A stretch of DNA of 64,000 nucleotides from Gammaproteobacteria bacterium (GCA_004173475.1 SEBU01000001.1:620001-684000), one strand, 5' to 3'. Positions 1 to 9,327 are shown, counted from the first letter of the stretch. Notes: a model not told the origin generated them from the letters alone. Numbers and translations: made by a program.

Positions 1-194
1 TCATACCAAAAGATCGCAGCATTATCACGGTTTCAAACCACGCTAATCGCGCCTTCAGAGCTGGAGATTTATTAAGCAGCAAAGGATTTAAAGTCGTTGG
101 CGCTGCGGGCTCCGAAAATTATGAGCAAGCTGGTGGAACCGCCGTTAAGAAAATTGTTAAACCTGCTCCAAAGCCAGAAACAGAAACAAAATAA
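1..194 (+). CDS. Rhodanese-like domain protein, C-terminal fragment
   Basis: An open frame enters from the left edge (codons in phase with base 3) and stops with TAA at 192-194, leaving about 63 residues. The visible part reads SIITVSNHANRAFRAGDLL and then KGFKVVGAAG. That beta-strand, loop, helix, G-F-K-V pattern is what the second half of a rhodanese domain looks like; the loop that would hold the catalytic Cys appears to be VSNHANRA, with no Cys. The tail is Lys/Pro/Glu-rich. If it is a rhodanese it is probably non-catalytic, but the start lies outside the window. The family call is an inference from a short fragment. Confidence 0.55.
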   Translation, partial: IPKDRSIITVSNHANRAFRAGDLLSSKGFKVVGAAGSENYEQAGGTAVKKIVKPAPKPETETK

Positions 195-350
195 GAGCCG
201 ATACAAGCGGCCTATCGATATCGAGGGCATAAAGCAATTTATGCCCTCAGATTATTTAGATAACAAGTTTTTAGATTATTTCCAAATTCAAATAAATCCA
301 TACGAAGCAATACGCACACGAATTAGTAATAGCGAAATACAGAGAAGCAA

Positions 351-848
351 ATGAACACCAAAGATTTTTTACAGCAATTGCAAGACTCAACCTTAGGTGT
401 TGCACTTAGTGAATCCATTTATATGTATCCCATCGTTGAGGGATTACATCTCATCAGTTTGATTTTCTCTTTCGGTTTAATTTTACTGACAGATTTGCGT
501 CTGGTCGGTCTTTTTCTTCCAGGGGTTCCTGTACAGGATTTATTGCACAAACTGCGGCCGTGGTTAATAAGCGGCTTTGTGGTGACGTTTATTACAGGCT
601 TTCTGCTGGTATTCGTGAATGGGCCAAGCTTGATGAATACGTGGGTATTTCCTCTAAAACTTTTATTAATCGTGTTTGCGGGACTAAACGCGGTCTGGTT
701 CGAATATAAATTTGGTCGGCAAGTCATTCAATGGGGGCATCAAACTTCATCCCCCAAGGGCGCAAAAATTGCGGGTTGGGTTTCGCTTACATCCTGGAGC
801 TTAGTCATTGTTTGCGGGCGCTTGATTCCTTACTTAAACGGCCATTAA
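351..848 (+). CDS. DUF6644-type integral membrane protein (first copy)
   Basis: 165 residues with four to five hydrophobic segments. The N-terminal pattern SESIYMYPIVEGLHLISL and the later LRLVGL and KLLLIVFAGLNAVWFEYKF segments are those of the DUF6644 membrane family, whose function is unknown. The conserved His in the first helix (GLH) could be a heme or metal ligand, but that is speculation. It starts at an ATG preceded by AGAGAAG. A second, divergent member lies 48 nt downstream, and a secreted lectin-like protein and a c-type heme lipoprotein follow on the same strand, so the four genes probably form one transcription unit serving the cell envelope. Confidence 0.7.
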   Translation: MNTKDFLQQLQDSTLGVALSESIYMYPIVEGLHLISLIFSFGLILLTDLRLVGLFLPGVPVQDLLHKLRPWLISGFVVTFITGFLLVFVNGPSLMNTWVFPLKLLLIVFAGLNAVWFEYKFGRQVIQWGHQTSSPKGAKIAGWVSLTSWSLVIVCGRLIPYLNGH

Positions 849-896
849 TTAATTTTATTTTTTTGAAAACAACAGTTTAATCGACCGAGAATTTTT

Positions 897-1376
897 GTGA
901 GTACACTTCCATTTTTTCAGGCACTACAAAATAGTGAAATAGCTGTGGGTATTGGGCAATCCAATCATTTGTATGGTGTTGTTGCCCAGATATTTCATAT
1001 TGCTGGCTTGGTACTTATTTTAGCGCCGGTACTTTTAGTGAATTTACGGTTACTCGGTACGGGCTTGGTCAATCAATCAGTACCGCATTTGGTAAAAGCG
1101 ACGAATCCTTTAATCTGGATTGGTTTTTTATCGATTCTTTTTTCCGGAATATTTATGTTTGCGCCCAGCGCAGCCCTTTATTATCCGAATCCCGCGTTTT
1201 GGCTAAAGTTCCAATTGTTGGCAGCTGCACTCGTCGTGCAATTTACACTTTATCGAAAAGTTACTGCTTCAGAAAAACCTAATCGTGCCTTGGCCGTAAC
1301 CACCGCCATTATTTCGCTCACACTTTGGTTTGGTGTTGGTATCGCTGGCCGTGCGATCGGCTACGTTGCCGCCTAA
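897..1376 (+). CDS. DUF6644-type integral membrane protein (second copy)
   Basis: 159 residues from a GTG start. It shares with the preceding gene the layout of an N-terminal amphipathic stretch, a first membrane helix with a His (QIFHIAGLVLILAP), an LRLLG motif after the second helix, and a KFQLL-starting helix. The two proteins look like ancient paralogues that may form a heterodimer; this is inference from adjacency. No catalytic motif is visible. Function is unknown for the family. The GTG lacks a strong ribosome-binding site (only GACCGAGA about 8 nt upstream), so the start is moderately certain. Confidence 0.62.
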   Translation: MSTLPFFQALQNSEIAVGIGQSNHLYGVVAQIFHIAGLVLILAPVLLVNLRLLGTGLVNQSVPHLVKATNPLIWIGFLSILFSGIFMFAPSAALYYPNPAFWLKFQLLAAALVVQFTLYRKVTASEKPNRALAVTTAIISLTLWFGVGIAGRAIGYVAA

Positions 1377-1426
1377 AACTTATCGCCCATTTTTTAAAAT
1401 CCACCACTAACATTAGGAAACAATTA

Positions 1427-2128
1427 ATGAATCTAAAATCCTTAACCATGATTGCCATTTTTTTGAATACACCTTTCGTCTTCGCAGCAGATGCACCGGC
1501 ACCCAAGCCTGAGGTAAAACCCGCAGAAGCGCAAAAGCCTTTAAGTTTTTTCGTAACCAGCGAGGGTTTAGGCAAGGGAGCTGACCTCGGTGGCCTTGCA
1601 GGTGCAGACGCCCATTGCCAAAAATTAGCGACTGCGGCTGGCGCGGGCAACAATGTTTGGCATGCATATTTAAGTATTCAAGCAGCTAACGGCAAACCCG
1701 CAGTTAACGCGCGTGATCGTATAGGCTCAGGTCCATGGTTCAATGCAAAGGGCGCTATAGTTGCGAAAGATGTTGCGGATTTACATGGCGATACTTTGGA
1801 TTCTGCAAGACGCGGAAATAACTTAAGCCGTACTACCGCAATTTCCGAAAAGAAAGAATCCGTTAAAGGCGCAGGCGATACACCAAACCAACACGATATT
1901 ATTACCGGCTCACAAACAGATGGCACCGCTTTCAATGACGGAACTGACCACACTTGTAGCGGGTATACAAGTGCAGCCGAAGAAGGGACTGTACAAGTAG
2001 GCCACTTTGATCGCACTGGCGGCGGCAATATCTCATGGAATTCTGCACATGCAAGTAAGGGTTGCAGCCCGGAAAAACTAGTTAGTACGGGTGGTGCTGG
2101 ATTATTTTATTGCTTTGCTACGAAATGA
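1427..2128 (+). CDS. Secreted lectin-like (endostatin/C-type lectin fold) protein
   Basis: The ATG at 1427 follows TAGGAAA and begins a clear signal peptide (NLKSLTMIAIFLNTPFVFA-A). The mature protein has the pattern GADAHCQKLA, then NARDRIGSGPWFNAKG, LHGDT, DTPNQHDIITGSQTDG and a Cys-rich C-terminus (HTCSGYTS, KGCSPEKL, FYCFATK). This is the conserved layout of small exported proteins often annotated as lectin. The four Cys could form two disulfides. Ligand is unknown. The upstream in-frame extension (from 1325) lies inside the preceding gene and has no signal peptide, so it was not used. The gene lies between DUF6644 proteins and a heme lipoprotein. Confidence 0.66.
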   Translation: MNLKSLTMIAIFLNTPFVFAADAPAPKPEVKPAEAQKPLSFFVTSEGLGKGADLGGLAGADAHCQKLATAAGAGNNVWHAYLSIQAANGKPAVNARDRIGSGPWFNAKGAIVAKDVADLHGDTLDSARRGNNLSRTTAISEKKESVKGAGDTPNQHDIITGSQTDGTAFNDGTDHTCSGYTSAAEEGTVQVGHFDRTGGGNISWNSAHASKGCSPEKLVSTGGAGLFYCFATK

Positions 2129-2158
2129 TCGGATGACCTCTAGCTAAATGGAAAAACC

Positions 2159-2710
2159 ATGAAAAACAATTTCATTTTATCTCTGGCGCTCATCGTTTTT
2201 GGTGTGGTTGCTTGCGAAAAGAAACCGGAATCGACAAAGGAGGAGTCGCCGTTCAGGCCAACCGCTACCATCCAGGAATTGATGTTGTCTGTGGTTGATC
2301 CTAACGTGGACCCAATTTGGAATTCTATTCAAACCATCAGCAATGCTGATGGTGTAGAAGAGAAACATCCACAAACTGACCAAGAGTGGGCAACACTTAA
2401 AAACCATGCAGTTACATTGCGCGAAGTTGCAAATCTATTGCTGATGGATGGTCGCAAGGTTGCTACATCAAATACGTCCACAGTTGCAGCGGAATTAAGT
2501 CCAGATGAAATTGAAAAGCTAATAGCAAGCAATCGCCCTGCATTTATAAAAAATGCGCACGACCTCCATGAAGCTGTCACCCAAGCGATAGTGGCTATTG
2601 ACGCAAGGGATGTAGCAGCTCTGGAGGCTACGGGGGCGGTAATAGACCAGGCGTGTGAAAAATGTCATATGCAATTTTGGTATCCTGGTGATAAAAGACC
2701 AACCCAATAA
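2159..2710 (+). CDS. Mono-heme c-type cytochrome lipoprotein
   Basis: 183 residues. The lipobox FGVVAC puts the lipidated Cys at residue 19, so the protein is probably anchored in a membrane facing the periplasm. A single heme-attachment motif CEKCH is at residues 166-170 near the C-terminus, with a mostly helical body upstream, resembling the cytochrome c' / c-556 architecture. The segment DPIWNSIQ...EKHPQTDQEW recurs in cytochromes found near DUF6644 genes (from family knowledge). It is the last gene of the 351-2710 group and ends before a strong terminator. Electron partner is not evident; it may be a donor or acceptor for the local redox proteins. Confidence 0.75.
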   Translation: MKNNFILSLALIVFGVVACEKKPESTKEESPFRPTATIQELMLSVVDPNVDPIWNSIQTISNADGVEEKHPQTDQEWATLKNHAVTLREVANLLLMDGRKVATSNTSTVAAELSPDEIEKLIASNRPAFIKNAHDLHEAVTQAIVAIDARDVAALEATGAVIDQACEKCHMQFWYPGDKRPTQ

Positions 2711-2752
2711 GTTAATTGATTTAGTTATTTTAATTAGATTAAACATATTTCG

Positions 2753-2788
2753 CTAAAAAAAATTCCCGCTTCGTGCGGGAATTTTTTG
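2753..2788. terminator. Bidirectional rho-independent terminator
   Basis: A perfect stem AATTCCCGC / GCGGGAATT with a TTCGT-type loop is flanked by an A-run on the left and TTTTTT on the right. It lies between convergent genes ending at 2710 and 2819, so it can serve both strands. Confidence 0.9.
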
Positions 2789-2818
2789 ATTCTTGATTAA
2801 ACTGAGTTTTTAAAATAG

Positions 2819-3169
2819 CTAGCGTAACTCACGTTTTCTTTTTATTTCTTCCAAATATCTACTCGCCACATCTACATCCTGCGAATTAATTATTTTTTTC
2901 AGAATATTTAGGTACAACTTGTAACATACGATTAAGACCACAATCTCGGCAAGCAGGAACATATAGGGATTGGGGCTATAACCATGGATATTTACGTAAA
3001 TAATTCCCGCTAACGACCCCAACAACAAAATTCGCTTAATAAATCTGACGACCGGGTTGACTGAAACCAAAGGCAAGCTCGCGATGATGCAAGCGAATGC
3101 CAAAATGGCGATAAGGACGACAAATTTAACAGGTGGGATTAAGCTTAGGTCAACTCCGAATATTTCCAT
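2819..3169 (-). CDS. Small integral membrane protein of unknown function
   Basis: 116 residues with three strongly hydrophobic segments (about 14-36, 46-62 and 68-92) and a charged, basic C-terminal tail (YLEEIKRKRELR). I do not recognise the family. The hydrophobic pattern, the terminator directly downstream and the absence of a competing frame support a real gene. The N-terminus follows GAGCGTTAA before ATG. It stands alone between the cytochrome lipoprotein and the sulfatase set. Confidence 0.55.
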   Translation of the reverse strand: MEIFGVDLSLIPPVKFVVLIAILAFACIIASLPLVSVNPVVRFIKRILLLGSLAGIIYVNIHGYSPNPYMFLLAEIVVLIVCYKLYLNILKKIINSQDVDVASRYLEEIKRKRELR

Positions 3170-3552
3170 TTAACGCTCCATAATTACCGGTACAGTTTGG
3201 ATACGAGCAATTTTTTATCTTTTATTTTCAGTGAGAAGACGATGATGCTAACGAATACTAAACTCTAAATCGCTAGCTTGGTTTAGGTAATTATCAAGCA
3301 AAATGAATTTTTGATAATCGAATCACACTTTATGCGCCAAATCACTTAACGCATCACATTCTTTGAAACATGAAATACGTAACTAATTTTTACGAATAAT
3401 CGTTTAACTAAATATTAAAACGTTTAGCCTTAAAATATGACGCTGTAAACACTGATAGATTTTTCAATCAATGACGTAGCCAAAAAAAGTCGGGTTATAG
3501 AAGTTGATTTAAAGGCCGAGGTTCACGGCTTTATCAAGTGCGTAGTGGAAAC
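3170..3552. other. Intergenic stretch, no gene seen
   Basis: 383 bases, AT-rich with stop codons in all frames. It would hold the promoter of the small membrane protein on the minus strand and the 3' region of the sulfatase. No clear terminator or RNA was recognised. Confidence 0.5.
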
Positions 3553-4983
3553 TCATTTATCCTTTAGGGATTGAAAGTGATCGGCTTGTACAGCAGCGTC
3601 TACTTTATGAGTTCGTACATCCTCCGTGATGGGCAACATTGTGCTATTCCAGCTTTCCCATTGTTGCTTTAACTGTTTGAATTCTTCCGGCATTTTTTGC
3701 ATAAGATTCGCGCGCTCGCGAGGATCTTCCGCCACATTAAATAAAAATTCATTGCCTGCAATTTTTAAATATTTTAAATCACCTGAACGTGCCGCGCGCT
3801 GTTCATTGGCTTTGTATCGCCAAAATAATAAACGTGTTTTAGATTTTTCAGCACTCAACAAAATTGGTAAGAGGTTTTCACCATCGGGTTTATAATTTGA
3901 ATCCGGGATTTCGCCGGCAGCGGCGAGTAAGGTAGGTAGCCAATCCATACTGATTGCAACTTGATCTGTTATTTGATTGGCTTTTATTTTCGCCGGCCAC
4001 CGCACAATCGCAGGCACGCGAATTCCACCTTCAAGCAATTCAGTTTTTTGTCCGCTAAATGGCCAGGTTCGTGAAAAGCGCTCGCCTCCATTATCACTAC
4101 TGAAAACTACAATGGTATTCTTATCCAAACCTTTAGCAGCGAGCGTTTTTAAAATACGGCCAACCGCATTATCGAGTCCTACCACCATTTTTGCATAGGT
4201 TGCTAAATTGCCACCGTCGTAATGAAATAAAGTTTCTATTTGTTGCGACACAGCTTCATCTTGCGGACCTTCCCACGGCCAGTGCGGTGCAGTGAAGTGC
4301 AACGATAGAAAAAATGGATTTTCTGCGTTTTGTTTTTCAAGGTAATCACTAGCGCGATCTGCAATTAAATCTGTGTAATATCCGACTTTATGCACGGGTA
4401 CCTCACCCTCGTACAAATCCTCTTTAACGTCTTCGCCAACGCCTGGCTTGTGCGTGAAATAATCTATCGCACCACCGTAGTTTCCAAAGAATTCGTCATA
4501 ACCACTTTTTAAAGGGCCGAATGTTGGTAAGGCCCCTAAATGCCATTTCCCAAAAAGTGCGGTTTTATAGCCGGCTTTTTTTAACATTGACGGCAAAGTA
4601 GGATGCTCAGGCGGCAAACCAATTGCATTCGTCGGGCCGCCTAAAGGTTCTTCTAAACCACCACGTAATCGATATTGATAACGCCCCGTAATTAATCCAA
4701 ATCGCGTTGCAGAGCATACTGCAGAATTTGAATAAGCCTGGGTAAAACGAATTCCCCGTTGTGCAAGTTTATCTAAATGCGGTGTTTGAAAATCAGTTTG
4801 TCCGTACACACTTAAATCACCATAACCCAAATCGTCCGCCAAAATAAAAATAATATTAGGTTTTGATTTCGCATTTTTCGATGAATGTGCGAATGAAAAT
4901 GTGCTCGCTCCCACTAACGGATACAAAGACAAAACTGACAGCCCGCCTAAAACACGGCGGCGATTTTTATCGAAGTCATTCAT
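3553..4983 (-). CDS. Cys-type sulfatase with a probable Tat signal
   Basis: 476 residues. After a twin-arginine N-terminus (NRRRVLGGLSVL...) comes PNIIFILADDLGYGD, the metal-binding start of type I sulfatases. The formylglycine site is CSATR at residues 90-94, matching C-x-A-x-R, so an FGE-type maturation enzyme would be needed; none is seen here. Further family motifs are TGRYQYR, FGKWHLG and SSDNGG. The enzyme would hydrolyse sulfate esters in the periplasm. It is 18 nt downstream of the arylsulfotransferase gene on the same strand, so the two are co-transcribed. Substrate cannot be read from the sequence. RR-containing proteins with weak consensus may also use Sec, so the Tat call is moderate. 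Confidence 0.88.
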   Translation of the reverse strand: MNDFDKNRRRVLGGLSVLSLYPLVGASTFSFAHSSKNAKSKPNIIFILADDLGYGDLSVYGQTDFQTPHLDKLAQRGIRFTQAYSNSAVCSATRFGLITGRYQYRLRGGLEEPLGGPTNAIGLPPEHPTLPSMLKKAGYKTALFGKWHLGALPTFGPLKSGYDEFFGNYGGAIDYFTHKPGVGEDVKEDLYEGEVPVHKVGYYTDLIADRASDYLEKQNAENPFFLSLHFTAPHWPWEGPQDEAVSQQIETLFHYDGGNLATYAKMVVGLDNAVGRILKTLAAKGLDKNTIVVFSSDNGGERFSRTWPFSGQKTELLEGGIRVPAIVRWPAKIKANQITDQVAISMDWLPTLLAAAGEIPDSNYKPDGENLLPILLSAEKSKTRLLFWRYKANEQRAARSGDLKYLKIAGNEFLFNVAEDPRERANLMQKMPEEFKQLKQQWESWNSTMLPITEDVRTHKVDAAVQADHFQSLKDK

Positions 4984-5001
4984 AACCTTTTACTCGTTTG
5001 T

Positions 5002-6411
5002 TTATTTCACATTGGAGACTTGGAATTTTGTGACATCAATAGCTTTAACCGGTTTTTCTGAGCGAGGAGTTCCTTCGGGAACCCAGTCATAAGGCACAGG
5101 TTGCGCGCGAAATACGGTATTGATACTAACTGCTGAAGGGTCGTCGGCTTTAGGCGTGCTGAAATAAGGGCTCACATATTCCCAAACAATTTCACCTTTA
5201 TTGGTGACTTGTATGAAACGTCCCGTCATGCCTTCGTCGATTAAGGTATTACCGTTCGGCAAACGACGTGCGCTGCTAATGTAGGAACTGTAAAAGCTGT
5301 AGCTGGGCCCACCAGAGCTTGCTCCCGTATATTGCCACACAATTTCTTTTTTTACGGGATCAATTTCCAATACACGTGAACCAGGCTGAGTATTTAATTT
5401 CGCGCTGGGATAACCCGCCGCACCCTGATTATCAAACACGAGAAGATTTCCCGCGCCAGGCAGGCCCTTGGGAATAATGTGCGCATCATGCTGCCCACTA
5501 ATTTGATCCACTTTGCGCGGCAATTTATTCGCGCCCGCAGAGGGTTCGTAATCCGGGCCGATATGCCACACAATTTTTCCAGATTTTTTATCAATAATCG
5601 CCGTGAAATTTGCTTCGCGAGACGCTACGACAATGTTGTCAGGGTGAAAGCGCGTATCACCAGCATCAAACCATTTGTTGGGGCCGACTACGCTCATGTT
5701 ATTAAAATGAAGGTAATCAAAAGGCAACGCTTTATCATTGCGGGTTAACGAGTCTTTTATTAATTTTAATGACGCTTCGCTAAAACCAAATTCTTCCAGA
5801 TGTTCGAATGCGGACCATTTCCACACAACTGCGTTGGACGGCGTTAATTCGTAAATACCATCTTCTAAAATTTTTTCTGCTTTGAATCCTGTTACAGGGC
5901 GAACATAATTAATCAGAATTAACGTATTTCCGTTGGGCAATCTGTGCCAATCATGATGCTGACGAATCTCCGTACCATAACCACTCGCATCAGTTGCTGT
6001 AGTCGTTGTTGCATAAGCATCCTGCGCTTTGGCGCCGCCCCATTTCCACACAATTTTGTTGTTCCAATCAACCTCCCCTAATGATTGGCTCGCACCATTA
6101 TTCTTACCACCTGTTTCACCTGTGAGCTGAACAAGTACGTGGCCCTTTTTGCCGCCCGTTAATTGAGGATCAATAAATACCGAAGGAAAACCATTGTAAG
6201 GCCACTGATGAACTTCGTTACCATTCAAATCGATCAGATGGGTTTTTTTATCTGACCCAGCGAACAAAACATAACTGTTATAGGCTTTCGCTGGATCATA
6301 GCGTGTCACTCCGGTGGGATAAATACTGGGTGATGCAAAAACGCTAGTAGAGATAAACGCGCTTAATATTACCGGTAATAATATAAAATTTTTGGTTTTT
6401 AAAAACATCAA
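5002..6411 (-). CDS. Arylsulfotransferase (ASST)-like periplasmic protein
   Basis: 469 residues with a Sec signal peptide ending near STSVFA-S. The body shows repeated beta-propeller type motifs, for example HHDWHRLPNGNTLILIN, HDAHIIPKG and ARRLPNGNTLIDEG, with several VWKW / IVWQY / IVWEY blade ends. This is the pattern of the aryl-sulfate sulfotransferase family, in which a His carries sulfate in enzymes that transfer it between phenols. Whether this one is a transferase or a diverged propeller cannot be decided by eye. It lies between a TonB receptor upstream and a sulfatase downstream, which supports a role in handling sulfated or aromatic substrates. Confidence 0.8.
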   Translation of the reverse strand: MMFLKTKNFILLPVILSAFISTSVFASPSIYPTGVTRYDPAKAYNSYVLFAGSDKKTHLIDLNGNEVHQWPYNGFPSVFIDPQLTGGKKGHVLVQLTGETGGKNNGASQSLGEVDWNNKIVWKWGGAKAQDAYATTTTATDASGYGTEIRQHHDWHRLPNGNTLILINYVRPVTGFKAEKILEDGIYELTPSNAVVWKWSAFEHLEEFGFSEASLKLIKDSLTRNDKALPFDYLHFNNMSVVGPNKWFDAGDTRFHPDNIVVASREANFTAIIDKKSGKIVWHIGPDYEPSAGANKLPRKVDQISGQHDAHIIPKGLPGAGNLLVFDNQGAAGYPSAKLNTQPGSRVLEIDPVKKEIVWQYTGASSGGPSYSFYSSYISSARRLPNGNTLIDEGMTGRFIQVTNKGEIVWEYVSPYFSTPKADDPSAVSINTVFRAQPVPYDWVPEGTPRSEKPVKAIDVTKFQVSNVK

Positions 6412-6440
6412 ATGGATTCCTTCAATTCATTTTATTTACA

Positions 6441-6472
6441 GACAAAAAAGCCCGACATTCATCGGGCTTTTA
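6441..6472 (-). terminator. Rho-independent terminator after the TonB receptor
   Basis: Read on the minus strand, AAAAGCCCGAT / GTCGGGCTTTTTT forms a stem followed by a T-run. It lies in the 78-nt gap between receptor and ASST genes, so ASST-sulfatase is either separately promoted or reached by read-through. Confidence 0.85.
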
Positions 6473-6489
6473 ATTACCAAAGTGAATTT

Positions 6490-9327
6490 CTATATTTTTC
6501 CGCTGAAGGTCACACCTATCCAACGTGGTACGGCAGGGGTATAAAGGTTCCAGGTTTTAGTGCGCGGAGTGTCATCATCAAACAGATTTTTTACAACCAG
6601 GTTGACATCAAAGGTTCCTTTGCGATTTCCAATGCCTATAGAAAAATCGGTACTGTAAGCAGCAGGAATCCAACCATAGGATGACAAATTATTATCCGAA
6701 TTATATTTCCCGGTGTAGAGAGTATTTAAACTCGCGTGAAATTCTTTGTCATTCCACACCGGTAACCGGTAATCCGCACCAATATTGAATGTCACTTTTG
6801 CGGCACCCGGTAATTGCTCACCGCTAACATCGCGATAAGGTTGCGAGGCTTGCAAATTTCCGAATTCATTTGGTTGCGCCGCATTGGTAAATTCTACATA
6901 TTTTGCGTCGGTATAGGCTCCAGCGAAACGCAAACTTAAATGCTCAATACCGTTGTAAATGCTGTCGATTTCCATACCTTGCGAACGCACCTCAGGAATA
7001 TTGGCGGTCGCATTTGTGTAGGACGTTAAACCGTTAGCATTTTGCGCCGTGGTGTAAAGGTCTACGATCTGACTGCTTTGTTGGTAATCCGTAATATCCA
7101 TACGGAAGAGCGCGATGTTGAAGACCAAACTATTATCGAGCAGCGTGGATTTTAAGCCGATCTCATAGGCATCCGTTTTTTCCGCTTTCACTTTATTGGA
7201 TATGCCGTTGGTCGCTTGCGAAATACCGGCCTTTTCGCCGTGTTGCAACGCAAGATAGGTTGTTATGTTTTTGTTAATTTTATAGCTAGGGCTCAACACC
7301 CACGATGGTTGAGTTTCTTCGAACTTTTCCAACTCGGTTTCATTAAATAACACACCGATTTGCGCTTGGCGCAGTGCTTTAGCATGCGCAACTTGTATTT
7401 GTTGCGCCGCAGTCAAACTTGCATAGGTACTACCAGGTGCGCCTGCAATCGCAACGCCATAATATTTATTGGCAACTTTGTCCGCGAGGCTTAATTGTTC
7501 AACGCTGTTAGTTCCCGTTAAGGCACCACCAGACGCTGGCGTAATTACAACGCCGTTAGCATCTTTAACAGCTGCTTTGTATAAGGCCGAGTCGAAGCCA
7601 CCCAACTGAACGTTGTTTACCGAAACAGGATTTAGTTCAGGTGCGTTGCCTTGATCACGAATAAAAGATGACGCCAGATTTTGGCGATTTTCGTGCGTAA
7701 AACGCAAGCCGGTAGTAAGCGTTAAATCCTCGGTGAAATGCCAGTTAGCTTGACCGAAAACAGCTTCACTTTCGTTAACAATTTTTTGTTGCCCAGCTGG
7801 GCTATTGAAGGCCATTGATAAACCAGCCAGAGAATTTTGCAACAAATAACGACCGTTGCCATTTGCATCCAAGCTTGTGTATGGCGTTGGGCTCGCGAAC
7901 CAAGCCCCCGCGTCATTACCCCATACACGCTGATAGAGCGCATCGTTATGAACTTTCAAGAAAAACAAACCGGTTTGATAATCGACAAATTCACCCGTCG
8001 GTGATGAAAAACGAATTTCTTCACTTACTTGTTTGTAGTCGTTAAAGAAACCGCCAGAGTTGCGATGAATATCGAACGGAGTTCCTTCATCGTTAACCGC
8101 ATTGAAATGGTAATCTTTGTAAGCCGTAATAGACGTTAAACGGTACTGACCGAAATTCCAATTCAAATCCAGCGTTGCGCCATTGCTACCGGTTACCAGA
8201 CCACGTTGACTATCGCTCGTAACGGTGTTCCCACCAAAACCGCCGTCTAAATAATTATCGCGATAAGTGTATTGCGGGTCCTGACTAAACCACCGTCTTT
8301 CCAAACGTGTTTGTGCATCCGTATTAAGATTAACGGGCGTGCCATCTGCATAGGATTGTGGAGTTTGGGTCTTAATTTCGCGTCTATTTGTCGTTTCCGA
8401 GGAGCGCGGTTGAATATCTCCTTCAAGGCGCGCGCTAAAATCTTCAGTAGGCGTTAATAAAAATTGTACGCGACCTGACACACGCTCTTTGTTGGTATAT
8501 GTCTGGTCTGTGTTGTATGCATTAACAATATCACCCGCACCTTTGCTAACAGTTAAGTTGCCGCGCCACGCCAGTAAGTCATCAATGACAGGACCACCAA
8601 CAGCAAAACGCCCTTGAACTGTATCCCACTGTCCGAGTGTCACTGAATAAGATGAATCAGGTTTAAACGAAGGGCGTTTGGTCGTGACATTTATTACACC
8701 GATGCTGGCGTTTTTCCCCAACAAAGTTCCCTGAGGACCACGCGCAACCTCCACAGTTTCTATGTCAGCAAAATCGTAACTGGATGCCAATGCGTTGTAG
8801 GCGTAGTTAACGCCATCAACAATCAAACCCACTGGCGGGTCCTGTGCTTCGGTCTGGCCTTGTTTACCTATGCCTCGAATAGAAAGGCTGCTGGTTCTTT
8901 GGTTGCCCTGATTCCAACTGATATTGGCAAGGCGCTGGGTGATGGCACTGATATCGGTAGCCTGCAATCTATCAAGTTCCTGGCCACTTACTACTGACAC
9001 TGACAGCGGCACATCTTGCAACTTTTCAACGCGGTTACGGCTGCGAACCGTAATGGTACTCAACACAACTGGCTTAGCTTTATCCGCCTTATTTTTATCG
9101 GTTTCTTTTGCTGGCTTATCAGCAGAAGCAGCATTGGAGGTTGGATTAGCAACAGATATTGTTTCAGTTTTTACATCGTCCGCCGCGGAAGCTACGCCGA
9201 CATTTAAAATGAACGCACCGGCAATCAGGCTGCTAATTATTCTAGCGAGAGGTGACGGTTGAAATCGCAAATGCTTTATTGCACCAGCAGCTGTTACTTT
9301 TTGTACATCGTGTTTCAGGTGGATCAT
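6490..9327 (-). CDS. TonB-dependent outer-membrane receptor (first paralogue)
   Basis: 945 residues from an ATG at 9327 with GAGGAG about 10 nt upstream; the TTG one codon earlier is less likely. A long N-terminus precedes a signal segment ending near GVASA-AD, followed by an Ala/Lys-rich linker. The plug domain begins near ITVRSRNRVEKLQDVPLSVSVV and contains SIRGIG, ETVEVARGPQGTLLGKN and GVINVTTKRP. The beta-barrel ends in W-I-G-V-T-F-S-G-K-I. No SusD-like partner is present. It is clearly related over its full length to the receptor at 17592, with the same length. Transport substrate is unknown; neighbours suggest a sulfated or aromatic compound. Confidence 0.93.
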   Translation of the reverse strand: MIHLKHDVQKVTAAGAIKHLRFQPSPLARIISSLIAGAFILNVGVASAADDVKTETISVANPTSNAASADKPAKETDKNKADKAKPVVLSTITVRSRNRVEKLQDVPLSVSVVSGQELDRLQATDISAITQRLANISWNQGNQRTSSLSIRGIGKQGQTEAQDPPVGLIVDGVNYAYNALASSYDFADIETVEVARGPQGTLLGKNASIGVINVTTKRPSFKPDSSYSVTLGQWDTVQGRFAVGGPVIDDLLAWRGNLTVSKGAGDIVNAYNTDQTYTNKERVSGRVQFLLTPTEDFSARLEGDIQPRSSETTNRREIKTQTPQSYADGTPVNLNTDAQTRLERRWFSQDPQYTYRDNYLDGGFGGNTVTSDSQRGLVTGSNGATLDLNWNFGQYRLTSITAYKDYHFNAVNDEGTPFDIHRNSGGFFNDYKQVSEEIRFSSPTGEFVDYQTGLFFLKVHNDALYQRVWGNDAGAWFASPTPYTSLDANGNGRYLLQNSLAGLSMAFNSPAGQQKIVNESEAVFGQANWHFTEDLTLTTGLRFTHENRQNLASSFIRDQGNAPELNPVSVNNVQLGGFDSALYKAAVKDANGVVITPASGGALTGTNSVEQLSLADKVANKYYGVAIAGAPGSTYASLTAAQQIQVAHAKALRQAQIGVLFNETELEKFEETQPSWVLSPSYKINKNITTYLALQHGEKAGISQATNGISNKVKAEKTDAYEIGLKSTLLDNSLVFNIALFRMDITDYQQSSQIVDLYTTAQNANGLTSYTNATANIPEVRSQGMEIDSIYNGIEHLSLRFAGAYTDAKYVEFTNAAQPNEFGNLQASQPYRDVSGEQLPGAAKVTFNIGADYRLPVWNDKEFHASLNTLYTGKYNSDNNLSSYGWIPAAYSTDFSIGIGNRKGTFDVNLVVKNLFDDDTPRTKTWNLYTPAVPRWIGVTFSGKI

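Noticed and set aside
97-354. 85-codon ORF at the left edge
   Set aside because: It lies in another frame over the end of the rhodanese-like fragment, has no ribosome-binding site and its product has no recognisable features.
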